Origin: Lonepinella koalarum
GTDB lineage: Bacteria > Pseudomonadota > Gammaproteobacteria > Enterobacterales > Pasteurellaceae
Direction: 5' to 3'
Assembly: GCF_042926695.1 (NCBI RefSeq)
Contig: NZ_CP170642.1
Coordinates: 1,054,001-1,118,000 of the forward strand
Length of the DNA stretch: 64,000 bases
Shown here: positions 9,530 to 19,386 of the stretch, piece by piece
Layout: every line of letters begins with the position of its first letter
Position numbering within the stretch: the stretch's first letter is position 1
Notes under the pieces: model-generated
The model's input: the letters and a program-made list of their open reading frames with translations, nothing else
Databases searched by the model: none
Told to the model about the DNA's origin: nothing
Translations under genes and position numbers: made by a program

Positions 9530-11041
9530 CTAACGTTCGTTATGAATTTCTAAATTCGTTGCATCTTTCTCACGTTTTGTTTTCGCTTTATCATTGCGTT
9601 TCTCAGCGATCTTATCTAAATATTCAGGTGTAATATCACCCGTAATATATTTGCCCGTAAAGACCGACGCATCAAATTCACGAATATTTGGATTTTCCTG
9701 TTGAATAGAAATTTGTAATGCTTCAAGATCTTGGAAAATTAACCCATCTACGCCAATTAATTTGGCAATCTCATCAACATTACGACCATACGCAATTAAT
9801 TCATTTTTGGTCGGCATATCAATACCATATACATTTGGATAACGAATCTCAGGGGCTGCCGATGCAAAATAAATTTTATTTGCACCAGCGGAACGAGCCA
9901 TATCCACAATTTGTTCTGAAGTCGTGCCACGTACAATAGAGTCATCCACTAAAAGCACATTTTTACCTTTAAATTCTGCCGAAATCGTATTGAGTTTACG
10001 ACGTACCGCACTCACTCGTTGCGTTTGTCCCGGCATAATAAAAGTACGACCCACATAACGATTTTTTACAAAACCTTGACGATATGGTTTGCCTAACACA
10101 TTCGAAATTCGTAACGCAATGTCATTTGACGTTTCAGGTACAGGAATGACCACATCAATATCAATATTCTTCCATTCCCGTGCAATTTTCTGCCCTAAAC
10201 GCTCCCCCATATGCACACGTGCAGCATACACGGATACACCATCAATAGTGCTATCCGGACGAGCAAAATACACATATTCAAAAATGCAAGGGGTTAATTT
10301 AGTCTCATCGGCACAGATTTCACTAAACAGTTGACCATCAAAAGTGACATAAATTGCCTCCCCCGGTTTCACATCTCGTACAAATTCATAGCCAACTGTG
10401 TCTAATGCCACCGTTTCAGAAGCAAACATATAGTCTATTTTGCCATTTTCTTCACGTTGACCAAGTACTAATGGACGAATGCCATTTGGATCACGAAATG
10501 CCACTAAACCATGCCCGATAATCATTGCCACACAGGCATAGGCTCCACGGATATCCTTATTGGTAGCTCGAATTGAAGAAAATATATCCTGCGGAGCGAG
10601 GGTTTCTTTATCAATATGATCAATGTGATGAGCAAGAATATTAAGCAAGGCTTCGGAATCAGAGTTAGTGTTAACATGGCGACGTGCTAATTTATATAAT
10701 TTATCTTTAAGCTGATCTGAATTGGTTAAATTACCATTATGCACTAAAGCCAAGCCATAAGGCGAATTAACATAAAATGGTTGTGCTTCTGATACATTAG
10801 AACTACCGGCTGTAGGATAACGAACATGTCCAATACCTGCATTACCTTGCAAACGTTGCATATGTACTTGTTGGAACACATCACTGACTAAGCCATTTGC
10901 TTTACGTAAGCGAAAACAATTTTCATCATCAACGGTGACAATCCCGGTGGCATCCTGACCACGGTGTTGTAACACCATCAAGGCATCATAAATTGACTGA
11001 TTAACAGGGCTTTGAGAAACAATACCGACGATACCACACAT
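9530..11041 (-). CDS. purF: Amidophosphoribosyltransferase
   Basis: First committed step of purine synthesis: PRPP plus glutamine gives phosphoribosylamine. The mature N-terminal nucleophile is Cys2 in MCGIVGIV. The glutaminase half shows QHRGQDATGI and GHVRYPTAGSSN. The PRPP-binding signature VLLVDDSIVRGTTS lies near residue 370. The length of 503 residues is usual. It follows cvpA by 14 bases in the widespread cvpA-purF operon. A charged, lysine-rich tail follows the catalytic domain. Confidence 0.97.
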   Translation of the reverse strand: MCGIVGIVSQSPVNQSIYDALMVLQHRGQDATGIVTVDDENCFRLRKANGLVSDVFQQVHMQRLQGNAGIGHVRYPTAGSSNVSEAQPFYVNSPYGLALVHNGNLTNSDQLKDKLYKLARRHVNTNSDSEALLNILAHHIDHIDKETLAPQDIFSSIRATNKDIRGAYACVAMIIGHGLVAFRDPNGIRPLVLGQREENGKIDYMFASETVALDTVGYEFVRDVKPGEAIYVTFDGQLFSEICADETKLTPCIFEYVYFARPDSTIDGVSVYAARVHMGERLGQKIAREWKNIDIDVVIPVPETSNDIALRISNVLGKPYRQGFVKNRYVGRTFIMPGQTQRVSAVRRKLNTISAEFKGKNVLLVDDSIVRGTTSEQIVDMARSAGANKIYFASAAPEIRYPNVYGIDMPTKNELIAYGRNVDEIAKLIGVDGLIFQDLEALQISIQQENPNIREFDASVFTGKYITGDITPEYLDKIAEKRNDKAKTKREKDATNLEIHNER

Positions 11042-11055
11042 TTACTATTATCCTT

Positions 11056-11559
11056 TTATTTCACTGGAATTAAGGTTGAATTTAAAAAACTGGAGTTTGC
11101 TTGTAACTGTTGGAAAAACCATTCCACCACAAAACCAAAGTGCGGTATTAATTGGGAAGATTTCCACGCTTCACTTTGCTTAAAGTTAGTAAAGGTATCC
11201 ACAAAAAATAACAAGGCAGCGACAATTAATACCCCCCGTAAAAAACCGAAACAAGCTCCCAACACTCTATCGGTACCAGATAAACCTGTTTTATCCACTA
11301 GCTGCGAAATAACATAATTTACAATGCCTCCGACAATTAACGTTAACACAAATAGCACGCCAATAGCTACACCATTGCGGATATATTCAGATTCAATTTG
11401 AGTTAATAAATTGGCTAAATAAGGATAAAATTGACTGGCTACGATAAATGCAATAATCCAACTGGCTAAAGAAAGTACTTCTCGAACAAACCCACGTAAT
11501 AAGCTAACAATAATAGAAAAAGCAATAATACCAATAATAATATAATCAATCACCGACAT
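11056..11559 (-). CDS. cvpA: CvpA-family inner-membrane protein
   Basis: A 167-residue membrane protein with four hydrophobic segments, needed for colicin V production in E. coli and for envelope-stress resistance in enteric bacteria. The start MSVIDYIIIGIIAFSIIVS matches the E. coli N-terminus closely and is preferred to a GTG 33 bases upstream. The conserved LLRGFVREVLSLASWIIAF segment follows the first helix. It is the first gene of the operon with purF. Confidence 0.92.
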   Translation of the reverse strand: MSVIDYIIIGIIAFSIIVSLLRGFVREVLSLASWIIAFIVASQFYPYLANLLTQIESEYIRNGVAIGVLFVLTLIVGGIVNYVISQLVDKTGLSGTDRVLGACFGFLRGVLIVAALLFFVDTFTNFKQSEAWKSSQLIPHFGFVVEWFFQQLQANSSFLNSTLIPVK

Positions 11560-11630
11560 AACAATCTCAAAAACAGAGGAAAATAACGTCACTATTCTAC
11601 CGAAAAATCATATAAAAGAAAACGATTGCT

Positions 11631-12071
11631 TTAAATATCTTGCCAGAACGTATCGGATAAATACTGGTTGGCTTTGTTGAGTAAAAAGGCTAAATCTTGA
11701 TAAGTCGGATTTTTCGGTAATGGTAAGGCTATCCCTTTTTTCTCAAGCTGCTCAGAAATTTGCTGAAATTTCACCGCGGTTTGCTTAGGCAATGTTGTTT
11801 GGGAACGTTTGCCTAGCCAGTATAAACCTTGTAACGGTATGCAAAGGGCAAATAATGCCGTTAGCACGGCTGCCGCTAACCCAACGTGGCTATGTGGCAC
11901 GAAAAATTGTTGCCAGACGATAGCGAACACCGCGATAAAAGGCATTAGGGTTTGGGCAAATTTAGTGGCTTTAATAATGCGGTTTTCGGGGAATATTTGG
12001 TTGAGTTTTGGGTGAAGAATCCAAGTTTTTTGGTAGGTTTGACCTTGTTGTAGTGTTTTGAATAATGTCAT
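11631..12071 (-). CDS. yfbV: UPF0208 membrane protein YfbV
   Basis: A 146-residue protein with two central membrane helices (residues about 42-90). It opens with MTLFKTLQQGQTYQKTWILHPKLNQIF, the signature N-terminus of UPF0208. In E. coli YfbV helps insulate the Ter macrodomain of the chromosome. It is followed on the minus strand by a 71-base gap before cvpA. An array of inverted repeats lies immediately upstream. Confidence 0.92.
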   Translation of the reverse strand: MTLFKTLQQGQTYQKTWILHPKLNQIFPENRIIKATKFAQTLMPFIAVFAIVWQQFFVPHSHVGLAAAVLTALFALCIPLQGLYWLGKRSQTTLPKQTAVKFQQISEQLEKKGIALPLPKNPTYQDLAFLLNKANQYLSDTFWQDI

Positions 12072-12115
12072 TTTTTTCTTTTTATTACAATCTTTTATTG
12101 TTTTTAAATCGGGTT

Positions 12116-12311
12116 TCGCCGATGGCGACTTACTTTTTCTTTACTCGTATAAAGAAAAAGTAAGCAAAAAGAAAACACGCCCCAACCTTGCCTTGTTTCC
12201 TGAAAATAGTTTAATTTGCTTAACGGAAAATGGCTGAACGCGCTTCGCTCAGACAGACGCCATTTCCCTACAAATTAAACTATTTTCAGGCGGCAAACAT
12301 GGGGACCCCAT
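12116..12311. repeat. Nested inverted-repeat element between yfbV and topA
   Basis: Four hairpins lie in 196 bases. The first is TCGCC/GGCGA (12116-12128). The second is a perfect 15-bp stem with a 6-base loop (12129-12164; arms of T-rich CTTACTTTTTC type). The third is a perfect 20-bp stem (12199-12218 with 12271-12290) enclosing an inner stem (GGAAAATGGC 12225-12234 with GCCATTTCC 12259-12267). The fourth is ATGGGG/CCCCAT (12299-12311). There is no open reading frame of note. The fourth hairpin could end transcripts of topA, but it has no U-tract. Similar T-rich and GC-rich strings recur between genes in many proteobacteria, so it is probably a dispersed repeat; copy number cannot be checked here. 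Confidence 0.75.
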
Positions 12312-12328
12312 TTTGTTAGAGTATTATT

Positions 12329-14935
12329 TTATTTTTTCCGCTCAACCCAATGCTTACCATCAAAATCAACCATCCATTTAGTCTGCTTTCCATTCACTTC
12401 CGATGTCACATATTGGCGTTTTTCCTTACGGCTAAACCGCACAATCGTATCATTGCCATCTGGATCTTGCGTGGGTGCATCTGCCAAATATTTCAACTTG
12501 TCGGGTAAACGATCACGATATAAGGCTAATTCGGCGACCTTTGGTGCTCTTGTTTCACGAGATTTCGGGAAATTATGTGCTGACATAAATACCCCACTTG
12601 CACCATCACGCAATACAAAATAAGCATCAGATTTTTCACATTTCAATTCAGGGAAATGAGTAGGTTCTTCTTTCGGTGGAGCCACATCGCCATTTTTTAG
12701 AATTTTTCGGGTGTTATCACATTGGGTACAAGCCATATATTTACCAAAACGACCTAATTTTAAGTGCATATCTGCACCGCATTTGTCGCATTCAACTACT
12801 GGACCATCGTAGCCTTTGATTTTGAAACTACCCTGCTCAATAATATAACCATCACAATTTGGGTTGTTACCACAAATATGTAATTTACGCTGCGGATCAA
12901 TTAAATAACTATCCATTGCGGAATCACATTTCGGACAACGTTTACGAGCAATCAAGGCTTTAGCTTCACTTTCGCTATCTAACACGTTTAATAATTCAGC
13001 TTCTGGAATTAAATTCACGGTGGTTTTACAACGTTCTTTTGGTGATAAAGCATAACCAGTACAACCTAAAAATACCCCCGTACTTGCGGTACGAATTGCC
13101 ATTTTACGCCCACAGGTTGGACAAACAATATCCGTTTCCACTAAGCTATTCGGTTTCATTCCCCCCTCAAGCTCATTTAATTCCGCCGTGCTTAATTGTT
13201 CAGAGAAATCTTTAAAGAATTGATTTAACTCTGTTTTCCAGTTTTTGCTACCACTCGCAATTTGGTCTAATACATCTTCCATATTTGCTGTGAAATCATA
13301 ATTCATCAATTCACTGAAAGATTGATTTAAACGATCGGTGACAATTTCCCCCATTTTTTCGGCATAAAAACGGCGGTTTTCGGTACGAACATAGCCACGC
13401 TCTTGAATAGTAGAAATAATCGTTGCATAAGTGGAAGGACGACCAATACCTCGTTTTTCTAACTCTTTTACTAAGGACGCTTCCGTAAAACGAGCTGGCG
13501 GTTTGGTAAAATGCTGACTTGGTAACACCTCGTTTAATTTAAGCTTATCTTGCACATTCACCGCTGGTAATTCTTGATCCTCTGGTGATTTGGCTAATTG
13601 TGGTAAAACCTTTGTCCAACCATCAAAACGTAAAATTCGCCCTTTTGCCTTTAATTCATAATCTCCCGCCGTTACGGTTAATGTGGTGCTGTCATATTGA
13701 GCTTGTGGCATTTGACAAGCCACAAACTGTCGCCAAATTAAATCATATAAACGTTCAGCATCTTTTTCCATACCAGATAAATGAGTGGCTAATACATTTA
13801 CATCAGAGGGACGAATTGCTTCGTGTGCTTCTTGAGCATTATCTTTACTTGAATAGAAATTCGGCTTGTTTGGTAAATAATTTTCGCCAAACTGATTTTC
13901 AATATAATGCCGCACCATATTTAGCGCATCTTGGCTTAAGTTCGTGCTATCAGTACGCATATAAGTAATGTAACCCGCTTCATACAAGCGTTGTGCCAAC
14001 ATCATGGTTTTTTTGACGCTAAAATTCAGCCTGGTACTGGCTGATTGTTGTAACGTGGAAGTAATAAACGGCGGTCGTGCTTTTGATGTTGTTGGTTTAG
14101 TTTCTAAATCAGATACAATCAATTCAGATTTTTGTAAAAAATCCACCGCACTTTGCGCTTGTTGCTCATTTTTCGGTTCAAATTTTTTGCCTTTAAGTGC
14201 GGTGACATCTAAACGAATTTTTTGTTTTTTCGCCGTTTGTGTATCCACGGCAACTTGCCAAAATTCTTCAGGTAAAAATGCCTTAATTTCTCGTTCACGC
14301 TCCACTAATAATTTCACCGCAACCGATTGCACACGACCAGCAGATAAACCTCGCGCGACTTTTTTCCAAAGCAATGGTGACACCATAAAGCCTACCACAC
14401 GATCTAAAAAACGGCGCGTTTGTTGAGCATTCACTCGGTCTAAATTTAAATGTTCTGGTTTTTCAAAGGCTTGTTTAATCGCATTCTTGGTAATCTCATT
14501 AAATACCACTCGACTAAAACGTGCATCATCCCCCCCAATGACTTCGCGTAAATGCCACGCAATCGCTTCCCCCTCTCTATCCAAGTCGGTAGCAAGATAA
14601 ATATGATCCGCTTTTTGGGCTAAAGATTTTAATTCTGCCACCACTTTTTCCTTACCGGGTAAAATCTGGTAATTCGCTTTCCAGCCATGATAAGGATCAA
14701 TCCCCATTCGTTTAACCAAGGCATTCTTTTCTTTTTCTGCTTTAATATTTGCCTTTTCTTCAATGCTTAATCCTTTGGTAGAAATCGGTTTTGCTTTTTC
14801 GCCAGTGACTGTCCCAGTAGTAGGTAAATCACGGATATGCCCCACACTGGATTTCACTACATAGTTACTCCCCAAATATTTATTGATGGTTTTCGCTTTG
14901 GCTGGCGATTCCACAATAACTAACGATTTACTCAT
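12329..14935 (-). CDS. topA: DNA topoisomerase I
   Basis: Type IA topoisomerase that relaxes negative supercoils, 868 residues against 865 in E. coli. The N-terminal TOPRIM domain begins SLVIVESPAKAKTINKYLG and contains DLDREGEAIAW. The catalytic tyrosine is in GYITYMRTDSTNLS. Three C-terminal zinc ribbons are visible: CPTCGRKM, CPKCDSAM with CGNNPNC, and CDKCGADM with ACTQC. A basic tail ending KHWVERKK follows. It is transcribed alone. The next gene upstream, a LysR regulator, diverges with 100 bases between. Confidence 0.97.
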   Translation of the reverse strand: MSKSLVIVESPAKAKTINKYLGSNYVVKSSVGHIRDLPTTGTVTGEKAKPISTKGLSIEEKANIKAEKEKNALVKRMGIDPYHGWKANYQILPGKEKVVAELKSLAQKADHIYLATDLDREGEAIAWHLREVIGGDDARFSRVVFNEITKNAIKQAFEKPEHLNLDRVNAQQTRRFLDRVVGFMVSPLLWKKVARGLSAGRVQSVAVKLLVEREREIKAFLPEEFWQVAVDTQTAKKQKIRLDVTALKGKKFEPKNEQQAQSAVDFLQKSELIVSDLETKPTTSKARPPFITSTLQQSASTRLNFSVKKTMMLAQRLYEAGYITYMRTDSTNLSQDALNMVRHYIENQFGENYLPNKPNFYSSKDNAQEAHEAIRPSDVNVLATHLSGMEKDAERLYDLIWRQFVACQMPQAQYDSTTLTVTAGDYELKAKGRILRFDGWTKVLPQLAKSPEDQELPAVNVQDKLKLNEVLPSQHFTKPPARFTEASLVKELEKRGIGRPSTYATIISTIQERGYVRTENRRFYAEKMGEIVTDRLNQSFSELMNYDFTANMEDVLDQIASGSKNWKTELNQFFKDFSEQLSTAELNELEGGMKPNSLVETDIVCPTCGRKMAIRTASTGVFLGCTGYALSPKERCKTTVNLIPEAELLNVLDSESEAKALIARKRCPKCDSAMDSYLIDPQRKLHICGNNPNCDGYIIEQGSFKIKGYDGPVVECDKCGADMHLKLGRFGKYMACTQCDNTRKILKNGDVAPPKEEPTHFPELKCEKSDAYFVLRDGASGVFMSAHNFPKSRETRAPKVAELALYRDRLPDKLKYLADAPTQDPDGNDTIVRFSRKEKRQYVTSEVNGKQTKWMVDFDGKHWVERKK

Positions 14936-15035
14936 ATTTAAATACCTAATTTTGTATAATTTGTGTAAAATTCTTTTTTTATATTGCCTAAGGAATAGTT
15001 ACTAGGTCAACCATTTTTTTTCAAAAGGATGCTAA

Positions 15036-15932
15036 ATGGATAAACTAAATGCAATTTCAGTCTTCTGCAAGGTTATTGAAACCCAAAGTTTCACCCAAAC
15101 CGCCCAACTTGAAAATATTTCCGTTGCCATGGTAAGTAAATTAGTCGCTCAACTGGAAGAACATTTACAAACTCGATTATTACATCGTACCACCCGAAAA
15201 ATATCGCCTACCGAAGCTGGTTTAGTTTATTATCAACATTGTCAACCTATACTGACGGAATTAAATGAAGCAGATGCCAGTATTAGTGACTTATCCTCTT
15301 CATTACAAGGCAATTTACTGGTTTCTGTACCGATGGACTTTGGTTTACGTTTTATTGCCCCGAATTTAGCTGAATTTGCCAAAATCAATCCTAATTTGCA
15401 CATTGAAATTGACTTTAGTGATCGCCGCGTTGATCTGATGTCCGAAGGCTATGATTTAGCCTTACGCATCGGCAATCTACAAGACAGTTCTTTAGTAGCC
15501 AAAAAACTCGCTACTACCACCATGCATTTTGTCGCATCACCCGATTATCTTGCTAAACAGGGCAGTCCCCAAACACCCACTGAACTCCAATCCCATGATT
15601 GTTTATTATATAAAGCCACTGGCAGTCAAATATATTGGGAATTTACGGATGACGACGGCAAAGTAGAACGCATTAAAATGCAATCAAAATTAGTGTCTAA
15701 CAATGGTTTAACGCTGGTTGAAATGGCTAAAGCTGGCTTAGGTATTATTAATCAACCTTATTTTTTAATTGAAAAAGAGTTAGCCACTGGAGAATTAGTA
15801 GAAGTATTAACCCACTACAAACGACAAACGGTAGATCTCCATGCTATTTACCCACACCGTCGATATTTAAGTGCAAAAGTGAAAGCTTTTATTAATTTTT
15901 TACAAGGATTAAATTTAGGTAAACTCCGCTAA
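15036..15932 (+). CDS. LysR-family transcriptional regulator (CrgA/DmlR-like)
   Basis: A 298-residue LysR protein: winged helix at residues 1-60 (AISVFCKVIETQSFTQTAQL, then MVSKLVAQLEEHLQTRLLHR) and a periplasmic-binding-protein-like effector domain. The RTTRKISPTEAG step and the LLVSVPMDFG start of the effector domain place it in the CrgA/AaeR/DmlR branch. AAAAGGATGCTAAATG gives a ribosome site. It diverges from topA and converges on rnm with a 4-base overlap of coding ends. No divergent target gene is adjacent, so its regulon and ligand are unknown. Confidence 0.9.
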   Translation: MDKLNAISVFCKVIETQSFTQTAQLENISVAMVSKLVAQLEEHLQTRLLHRTTRKISPTEAGLVYYQHCQPILTELNEADASISDLSSSLQGNLLVSVPMDFGLRFIAPNLAEFAKINPNLHIEIDFSDRRVDLMSEGYDLALRIGNLQDSSLVAKKLATTTMHFVASPDYLAKQGSPQTPTELQSHDCLLYKATGSQIYWEFTDDDGKVERIKMQSKLVSNNGLTLVEMAKAGLGIINQPYFLIEKELATGELVEVLTHYKRQTVDLHAIYPHRRYLSAKVKAFINFLQGLNLGKLR

Positions 15933-16771
15933 CCTAATTGTGTCCAGATGGGTGTCACATTATCCGGTAATGTTAAAGATTTTCCCAACTCAATCCATGC
16001 ACAAGGGAAATGAAAGTCCGATCCGACAGAGGCTAATAAATGATGTTCTACCGCCCAACCTGCCACTAATTGACGTTGTTCTCGTGATTGTCCACAGCCA
16101 GCCACTTCAATTGCATCACCTTGCCATTGCACAAAATCGGCCACTAATCTTTTAATCCAACGATTCGTCATATTATAACGTAATGGATGAGCCAACACTG
16201 CTAATCCTCCCGCTTGATGAATCACATTAATAGCTGTTTCAATATCTACCCAATCTGCTTTTACATAAGCCGGTTTACCCGCTGATAAATAGCGTTTAAA
16301 CGCCTGAGCATCATTAGAAACTTTACCTATTTGCACCAGAAATCTGGCATAATGCGCCCGCGTGACTTCACCACAGGCTAAGGCTTTTGCCCCTTGATAA
16401 GCATTAGGAATGCCTATTTTTTCTAATTTTTCACCAATTTGGATTGCTCGCTGTAAACGTAATACGGCTTGCTGTGCTAAAAGAGCGGTCATTTCTGGTG
16501 AGTTTGGATTAAATCCCAAACCGACAATATGGATGCCACGTCCACTTCCTGGTTCCGTCCAGAGTGTCGAAATTTCCACCCCATTTATAAACTGAATACC
16601 TTGTTTATCGGCTTCCGCTTTTGCTTCTGCTAAACCAACAATGCTGTCATGATCACATAACGCCAATACATTTACGCCGTTTTCAACTGCTCGCCGTACT
16701 ACTTCTGTTGGGCTCAATACCCCATCAGACGCTGTACTATGACAATGTAAATCATAAATTTTTTCGCTCAT
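15929..16771 (-). CDS. rnm: PHP-domain 5'-3' exoribonuclease RNase AM (YciV/TrpH)
   Basis: A 280-residue PHP-family phosphoesterase. In E. coli the orthologue trims the 5' ends of 5S and 23S rRNA and degrades short oligonucleotides. Metal ligands are seen in YDLHCHSTASDG, ALCDHDS, NGVEIST, AVLAHPLRY and SVGSDFHFP, so the active site looks complete. The start at 16771 follows GGGAGAATA and replaces an in-frame codon 15 bases upstream. No trp genes are adjacent. Confidence 0.92.
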   Translation of the reverse strand: MSEKIYDLHCHSTASDGVLSPTEVVRRAVENGVNVLALCDHDSIVGLAEAKAEADKQGIQFINGVEISTLWTEPGSGRGIHIVGLGFNPNSPEMTALLAQQAVLRLQRAIQIGEKLEKIGIPNAYQGAKALACGEVTRAHYARFLVQIGKVSNDAQAFKRYLSAGKPAYVKADWVDIETAINVIHQAGGLAVLAHPLRYNMTNRWIKRLVADFVQWQGDAIEVAGCGQSREQRQLVAGWAVEHHLLASVGSDFHFPCAWIELGKSLTLPDNVTPIWTQLG

Positions 16772-17037
16772 TATTCTCCCTTTCAAACGTCCAGAAAACT
16801 TTCCACTATTGCATTATCTAAGTCATTTCCTTTTTTCGACATACTTTGCTCAATACCATTTTTCTATACATTAAAATGTTTGGATGTTTTCGGTAATCTT
16901 TCGTGATTTACGAAATAACAATTAACGACCGATTGTTTAAAGACTGAGTTGTATTTGATCATAAAAATCTACACCTTAACGAATTGATTATACGTGTAAC
17001 TTTGAAAGTGTAGATTATTTATACCGCACTGGTTAAT

Positions 17038-18372
17038 TTAATTATTTTTCACTGCATTGGCAATTTCTTCTGCACATTGTTGCGCAAGTTCGCCGTCTTG
17101 GCATTCTACCATGACTCGAATTAACGGTTCAGTGCCTGACTTACGCAATAAAATTCGACCTTTACCTGCTAAACGTTTTTCCACATCAGATGCGACAGAT
17201 TTTACCTTATCACTTTCTAACGGATTCTCTCCACCAGCAAAACGTACATTAATTAAGACTTGTGGAAATAATGGCACTGCCGTTACTAATTCATTCAAGC
17301 TTAATTTGTGTTGTACCATAGCGGTCAATACGGCTAGTGATGCAATAATGCCATCGCCTGTGGTATTTTTATCCGAGATAATAATATGCCCTGAATTTTC
17401 ACCGCCGAATTTCCAATTATTTTCCTGCATTTTTTCCAACACATAACGGTCACCTACGTTGGCTCGTAAGAATGGCACCCCTAACTGTTTTAAGGCAATT
17501 TCAAGGCTCATATTGCTCATTAAAGTACCGACGACACCGCCTTTTAAATTACCTGAACGTAAGGCTTCACGAGCAATAATATACAGAATTTGATCGCCAT
17601 CCACCTTATTACCTAAATGATCCACCATCATAATACGATCACCGTCACCATCATAGGCTAAACCAACATCTGCTTTAGTTTCTAATACTTTGGCTTGCAA
17701 GGCTTTAATATCTGTTGCTCCACATTTTTCATTAATATTTAAACCGTCTGGTTCGGTACCGATCTCAATCACTTCCGCCCCAAGCTCACGCATAACACTT
17801 GGTGCAATGTGATAGGTTGCACCGTTAGCACAATCTAGTACGATTTTATAACCGTCCAAACTTAATTCTGTCGGGAATGTGCCTTTACAAAATTCAATAT
17901 AACGCCCTGAAGCATCATTAATACGGCTCGCCTTACCTAATTCTGCTGATGCCACACAATCCATCGGCTGATCTAACATGGCTTCAATGGCTTCTTCTAC
18001 TTCATCGGGCAATTTTGTACCTTGGGCTGAGAAAAATTTAATCCCGTTATCATCATAAGGATTATGTGATGCTGAAATCACAACACCTGCTTCAGCACGG
18101 AAAGTACGAGTTAAATAAGCTACTGCTGGCGTTGGCATCGGACCAACAAACACGGCTGATAAGCCTGCTGCGGTTAACCCTGCTTCTAAAGCGGATTCCA
18201 ACATATAGCCAGAAATTCGCGTGTCTTTACCAATTAATACTTTTTTAGAACCTTGTGTTGCCAACACTTTGCCTGCTGCCCAACCAAGTTTTAAGGCGAA
18301 ATCTGGCGTAATTGGGAATGTTCCCACTTTGCCACGTACGCCATCAGTACCAAAATACTTACGTTCTGCCAT
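17038..18372 (-). CDS. glmM: Phosphoglucosamine mutase
   Basis: Converts glucosamine-6-phosphate to glucosamine-1-phosphate for UDP-GlcNAc, peptidoglycan and LPS. The active phosphoserine is S102 in ISASHNPYDDNG, as in E. coli. The metal loop DGDGDR and the sugar-specificity loop GGENSGHII are present, as is the phosphate-binding RKSGTEPLIRVM near the C-terminus. Its 444 residues are usual. It lies downstream of folP with a 75-base gap, the common folP-glmM order after ftsH. The 266 bases beyond it to rnm contain no supported gene. Confidence 0.97.
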   Translation of the reverse strand: MAERKYFGTDGVRGKVGTFPITPDFALKLGWAAGKVLATQGSKKVLIGKDTRISGYMLESALEAGLTAAGLSAVFVGPMPTPAVAYLTRTFRAEAGVVISASHNPYDDNGIKFFSAQGTKLPDEVEEAIEAMLDQPMDCVASAELGKASRINDASGRYIEFCKGTFPTELSLDGYKIVLDCANGATYHIAPSVMRELGAEVIEIGTEPDGLNINEKCGATDIKALQAKVLETKADVGLAYDGDGDRIMMVDHLGNKVDGDQILYIIAREALRSGNLKGGVVGTLMSNMSLEIALKQLGVPFLRANVGDRYVLEKMQENNWKFGGENSGHIIISDKNTTGDGIIASLAVLTAMVQHKLSLNELVTAVPLFPQVLINVRFAGGENPLESDKVKSVASDVEKRLAGKGRILLRKSGTEPLIRVMVECQDGELAQQCAEEIANAVKNN

Positions 18373-18447
18373 TTTTTGTTTTCCTTTTTTCTATTCTATA
18401 AAAATATTGTATTTTCAGGCGAATACATCATCCACCCTATATAAATG

Positions 18448-19275
18448 TTACGCATTCATCATTGCTTGCCAAATTTTCAAAGCATCTGCGGTTTCTGCCA
18501 CATCATGCACTCGTAAAATAGTTGCTCCATTTTGTGCGGCTAATAACGCCCCTGTAACACTACCGATTAAACGTTGCTCCACCGTTTTGTCCAACACAGC
18601 ACCTAACATTGACTTACGTGAAAGTCCTGCTAACACAGGATAACCTTGTACCGCAAAACGAGCTTGCTGTTGTAATAAGGTAAAATTATGTTGTACGGTT
18701 TTACCAAAACCAAAGCCGACATCCCAAATCACATTTTCCGCCTTTCCGCCTTGCTGCAAAAAAAGTGCGGTGCGATTTTGCAGAAATTCCAACACGTCTT
18801 CCACCACATTTTTATAGTATGGATTCGCCTGCATTGTTCGTGGCTGCCCTTGCATGTGCATCAGACAGGTTGGCAAAGCTAATTTCACCGCCGTTGTTAA
18901 GGCATCTGGTTCTTGCAAGGCACGAATATCATTAATAATATCCATTCCCACTTTAGCACTTTCTGACATCACCATGGCTTTTGATGTATCAACTGAAATC
19001 CAGCAATCAAAGCGTTTTCGCACCGCTTCAACTAGGGGAACCACACGATCTAATTCTTCTTGTTCTGATACTTCTTGTGCATTTGGTCGAGTAGATTCAC
19101 CGCCAATATCAATAATACTCGCACCAGCATTAAGCATTTTTTCCACTTGAAATAATGCTTTATCCAGTTGAAAAAACTGACCGCTATCAGAAAAAGAATC
19201 AGGGGTAAAATTTAAAATTCCCATAATCTGGGGATGGGATAAATCTAAGACTTTATTGTTCGCTTGAAGTTTCAT
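18448..19275 (-). CDS. folP: Dihydropteroate synthase
   Basis: Joins p-aminobenzoate to dihydropterin pyrophosphate in folate synthesis and is the sulfonamide target. Signatures are PQIMGILNFTPDSFSDSG at the pterin site, then DIGGESTRP, DVGFGFGK and the closing TILRVHDVAET. The start is taken as ATG 19275, two codons inside a GTG; neither has a strong ribosome site. It is preceded by ftsH, whose terminator at 19351-19373 separates them, so it may have its own promoter. Confidence 0.95.
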   Translation of the reverse strand: MKLQANNKVLDLSHPQIMGILNFTPDSFSDSGQFFQLDKALFQVEKMLNAGASIIDIGGESTRPNAQEVSEQEELDRVVPLVEAVRKRFDCWISVDTSKAMVMSESAKVGMDIINDIRALQEPDALTTAVKLALPTCLMHMQGQPRTMQANPYYKNVVEDVLEFLQNRTALFLQQGGKAENVIWDVGFGFGKTVQHNFTLLQQQARFAVQGYPVLAGLSRKSMLGAVLDKTVEQRLIGSVTGALLAAQNGATILRVHDVAETADALKIWQAMMNA

Positions 19276-19350
19276 ATTCACTATATTAAAAATTAATATA
19301 TGGCATATTATAGCGAAATATTACGCAAATAAACAGAAAAACACAAAACA

Positions 19351-19373
19351 AAAGGGATCATAATGATCCCTTT
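19351..19373 (-). terminator. ftsH terminator
   Basis: Perfect 10-bp stem AAAGGGATCA/TGATCCCTTT with a 3-base loop, 14 bases after the ftsH stop codon. On the minus strand it is followed by TGTTTTGTGTTTTT. Confidence 0.85.
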
Positions 19374-19386
19374 GTTTTATCTCGAA

